This document shows positions 61,906 to 64,000 of a stretch of 64,000 nt of DNA, piece after piece. Under the pieces are notes generated by a model. The model did not search any database. It saw only the letters and a list, made by a program, of their open reading frames with translations, and was not told the DNA's origin. Position 1 is the first letter of the stretch. Every line of letters starts with the position of its first letter. This stretch comes from Hyperoplus lanceolatus (lineage: Eukaryota > Chordata > Actinopteri > Uranoscopiformes > Ammodytidae). The DNA lies in assembly GCA_026929865.2 (NCBI GenBank), contig CM049400.1, positions 14,789,001 through 14,853,000 on the forward strand. Direction: 5' to 3'. The translations under genes were made by a program, and so were the position numbers.

Positions 61906-64000
61906 AGTTAGTGGCCAGTGGCAATTTTTGAGAAAAATGCGACATAATGATAATGACACATTAAAGAAGCTTAAGGCATACAGAGTCCACAGTGACAGTC
62001 ATTCATATTCCACATATGTTGATCTCTGTACAGCTGGACCTCTCTGTCTGCATGTTAAGTGGCAAGTGGACCTTTTAGTGAGTTTAATCAGAGCAGGAAA
62101 AGAGGAACGGACCTGCCCACTCATTTCATTTGAGCTTAACAGTGCACGCCTGACAATGATTGGTTGACTGGCTGGACAAGCTCGTCCACACAAATCAATC
62201 ATGTTTTTGTGTGCTGAAACGCAGCTAGAGTGGGTGCTGAGTGGTGACTCTTAGTCATTTCAAGCCAGGAAAAAACACAGAACAAATAAACTTTGCTACA
62301 AGAGCAATTGCTTTTGTGCCAGTGAGCAGAATGTAAGTTATATTCTTTCCTGTACTAATATACAGGGTGTTGATCTGTAAAATGACATTCATTTAGCGGT
62401 GCATCAGTGCATTTACCACATACTGCATTTTCAAATTTGAACAAATCTGCTTAAAATAAAAAATTAACAAAAAGGCAAATTTCAAAATTTAATTTGCATG
62501 TCACATGTTTCTTCTTCAATGTTTTTAGTTTTCACAGATGAGAAAACACAAAGGAAAACCCTCACTTCTAATGGAAACATATTCTTTCACCTTCCTTTAT
62601 TACACGAGTCAGAGAGCTGGTAAACATCCACACTCGCCAATAACAAACACAGCCAACACTGCGGTTCAGACAGATGGCTTGGCCCAAAATACTACATGCT
62701 TGCACTGTGCAGAAAATCTGCAGTTTAATTGCATTGCATAAGCAGCTTCAGCTGCAAACTATCAATGCTTTTTGCTTAAAAACAAACAAACAAATGAAAA
62801 CTTGGCTCCCAGCCTTGCTTTTTGAAATAAAACAATACTGAAATTTTTTGGAGTGTAATAAATTGCCTTATTATGGTCAGTAATTTGTAAAATTCAATTG
62901 AAAGTTCATACTTTGGCTGCAACCATCTGCAAGTACAGTTAATAAAGGGAAAAAATAAAGAAGAGGCTGGTTTGACCAAGCAAAAACGAGAGATCGCTGG
63001 CTTAGCTATTCCATAGCCCGATAGTTTGGCCCATATTCTGGCGCCGGCTATCACAGTCCAGCCTAAACCCCGCCCTACCAGTGACGGTAGGGTCGGAGGT
63101 GGAAACACCACGAGATTCTTAAAAGTGAGGTGTCCTGCTCTGAGCCGCTCCAACCTGAGCCCCCTGTACTCGGTGGAAACGAGGCATTAATGTTTCATCT
63201 ACAGCACCATAAGAAAGGCTTTTGTGCCCCAGATAGCACATATCCTCAGACCATGGAGCTGTAGAAGGTCAGTCAGGGGAATCTGCCAGGCTGGCCAGAG
63301 AAAACACAGAGCCAGAGGCCTGGGAAGACATTTGTAGCGAGGCGGAACACGCGGCAGAAGATGCAGCTGTTTTGAATACTATTTGCATGTGCACGTGTGT
63401 AGTACATATGTGTGTGTGTGCTTGTGTGTGCAAATGACCGATTGGCCTGGGTTTAATACAGTTAAAAAGGCCAAAGAGCCCTAATGTAGGAGGATCAGAT
63501 GTGCTAAAGCGGACAGATGAGTCCACAATTTTATCTTTCAACTAACCTTGAAATTAAATGATTTCCAAGACACTTCACTGAATGCCCCCATTCTCTATCT
63601 GTTCAAAAGAGATAGGTAGAGGTGTCCGACACAGACACTGCTTCCCCACGAGCTCAGGCTTAACTGGAGACTGAGAAAAAGTAACAAAATGCATCATTAG
63701 CATGTGAGCCAGAAGATGGCATAAGCTACATTCTTTGTTCAAAAGAAAAGCTGTGGAGAAAAAAGCCAACAAAGCTTAATCAAAGTGTCGATAAAAGGCT
63801 GCTGAACTAGAGACTCTCTATTCACACCGCCAATGTGACCTGCCTTATCTTATCAGAAAGAGCAACGGGACAGAGTGACGTAAAGCTTTTATCTCTCCTC
63901 CTCAGGACAAGGTACCATATTTGGTCCAGTCATTGCCCTGCCATTTACTGGAGAATGTAGACATGTCACCCGACACAATCTCTCTGGGCATAATGCATTG

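Larger units (their letters stand above)
59831..64000 (-). other. Furin intron running off the window edge
   Basis: No furin exon upstream of the catalytic-His exon can be found between 59831 and 64000, so the intron is at least 4.2 kb, and the exons for signal peptide, prodomain and catalytic Asp lie outside. Contents seen are a LINE-like tail, a SINE and otherwise unremarkable AT-rich DNA. The short open frames here have no family resemblance. Confidence 0.7.

Noticed and set aside
62776-63541. Upstream furin exons near the right edge
   Set aside because: None of the frames resembles the furin prodomain or the catalytic Asp region; these must lie beyond the window.

Overview
The window is vertebrate nuclear DNA, almost certainly from a teleost fish. 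It holds four conserved multi-exon genes with GT-AG introns. Most of the remaining sequence is intron and intergenic DNA full of fish-type repeats: tRNA-derived SINEs, Tc1-like and hAT-like DNA elements, TTAA-flanked MITEs and long microsatellites. No bacterial, CRISPR or viral operon-like content is present.

Layout. (1) 424-3370, minus strand: rccd1, an RCC1-repeat protein, 8 coding exons and 387 codons. (2) 4157-11928, minus strand: unc45a, a TPR/UCS myosin co-chaperone, 19 coding exons and 942 codons. (3) 11929-16889: divergent intergenic DNA with the unc45a promoter, a decayed Tc1-like copy, a long ATCT repeat, and the probable promoter and 5' UTR of man2a2. (4) 16890-36608, plus strand: man2a2, Golgi alpha-mannosidase 2x, 22 constant coding exons (1152 codons) plus one possible 78-nt cassette exon, followed by a long 3' UTR to about 39750. 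(5) 42563-59830, minus strand: the last ten coding exons of a furin gene; the signal peptide, prodomain and catalytic Asp exon lie beyond base 64000.

Exon boundaries were read by hand from splice sites and remembered family alignments. In every gene the phases join and the total is divisible by three. The gene set matches the human 15q26 furin-MAN2A2-UNC45A-RCCD1 neighbourhood, but MAN2A2 has the opposite relative orientation, and FES and HDDC3 are not seen in the gaps. Functionally, man2a2 and furin both act in the Golgi/trans-Golgi secretory pathway (N-glycan trimming and proprotein cleavage). unc45a (myosin folding) and rccd1 (chromatin and microtubule roles) are linked to them only by position.

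The points most worth a second look are the in-frame cassette exon in man2a2, an expanded polyalanine run just outside the furin membrane segment, a (TC)n microsatellite serving as a furin intron polypyrimidine tract, two Tc1-like copies rearranged into inverted repeats, a solo LTR nested in a MITE, and several MITEs whose exact ends and target duplications can be read. I found no convincing new biological system; the window is an ordinary conserved gene block with an informative repeat landscape.
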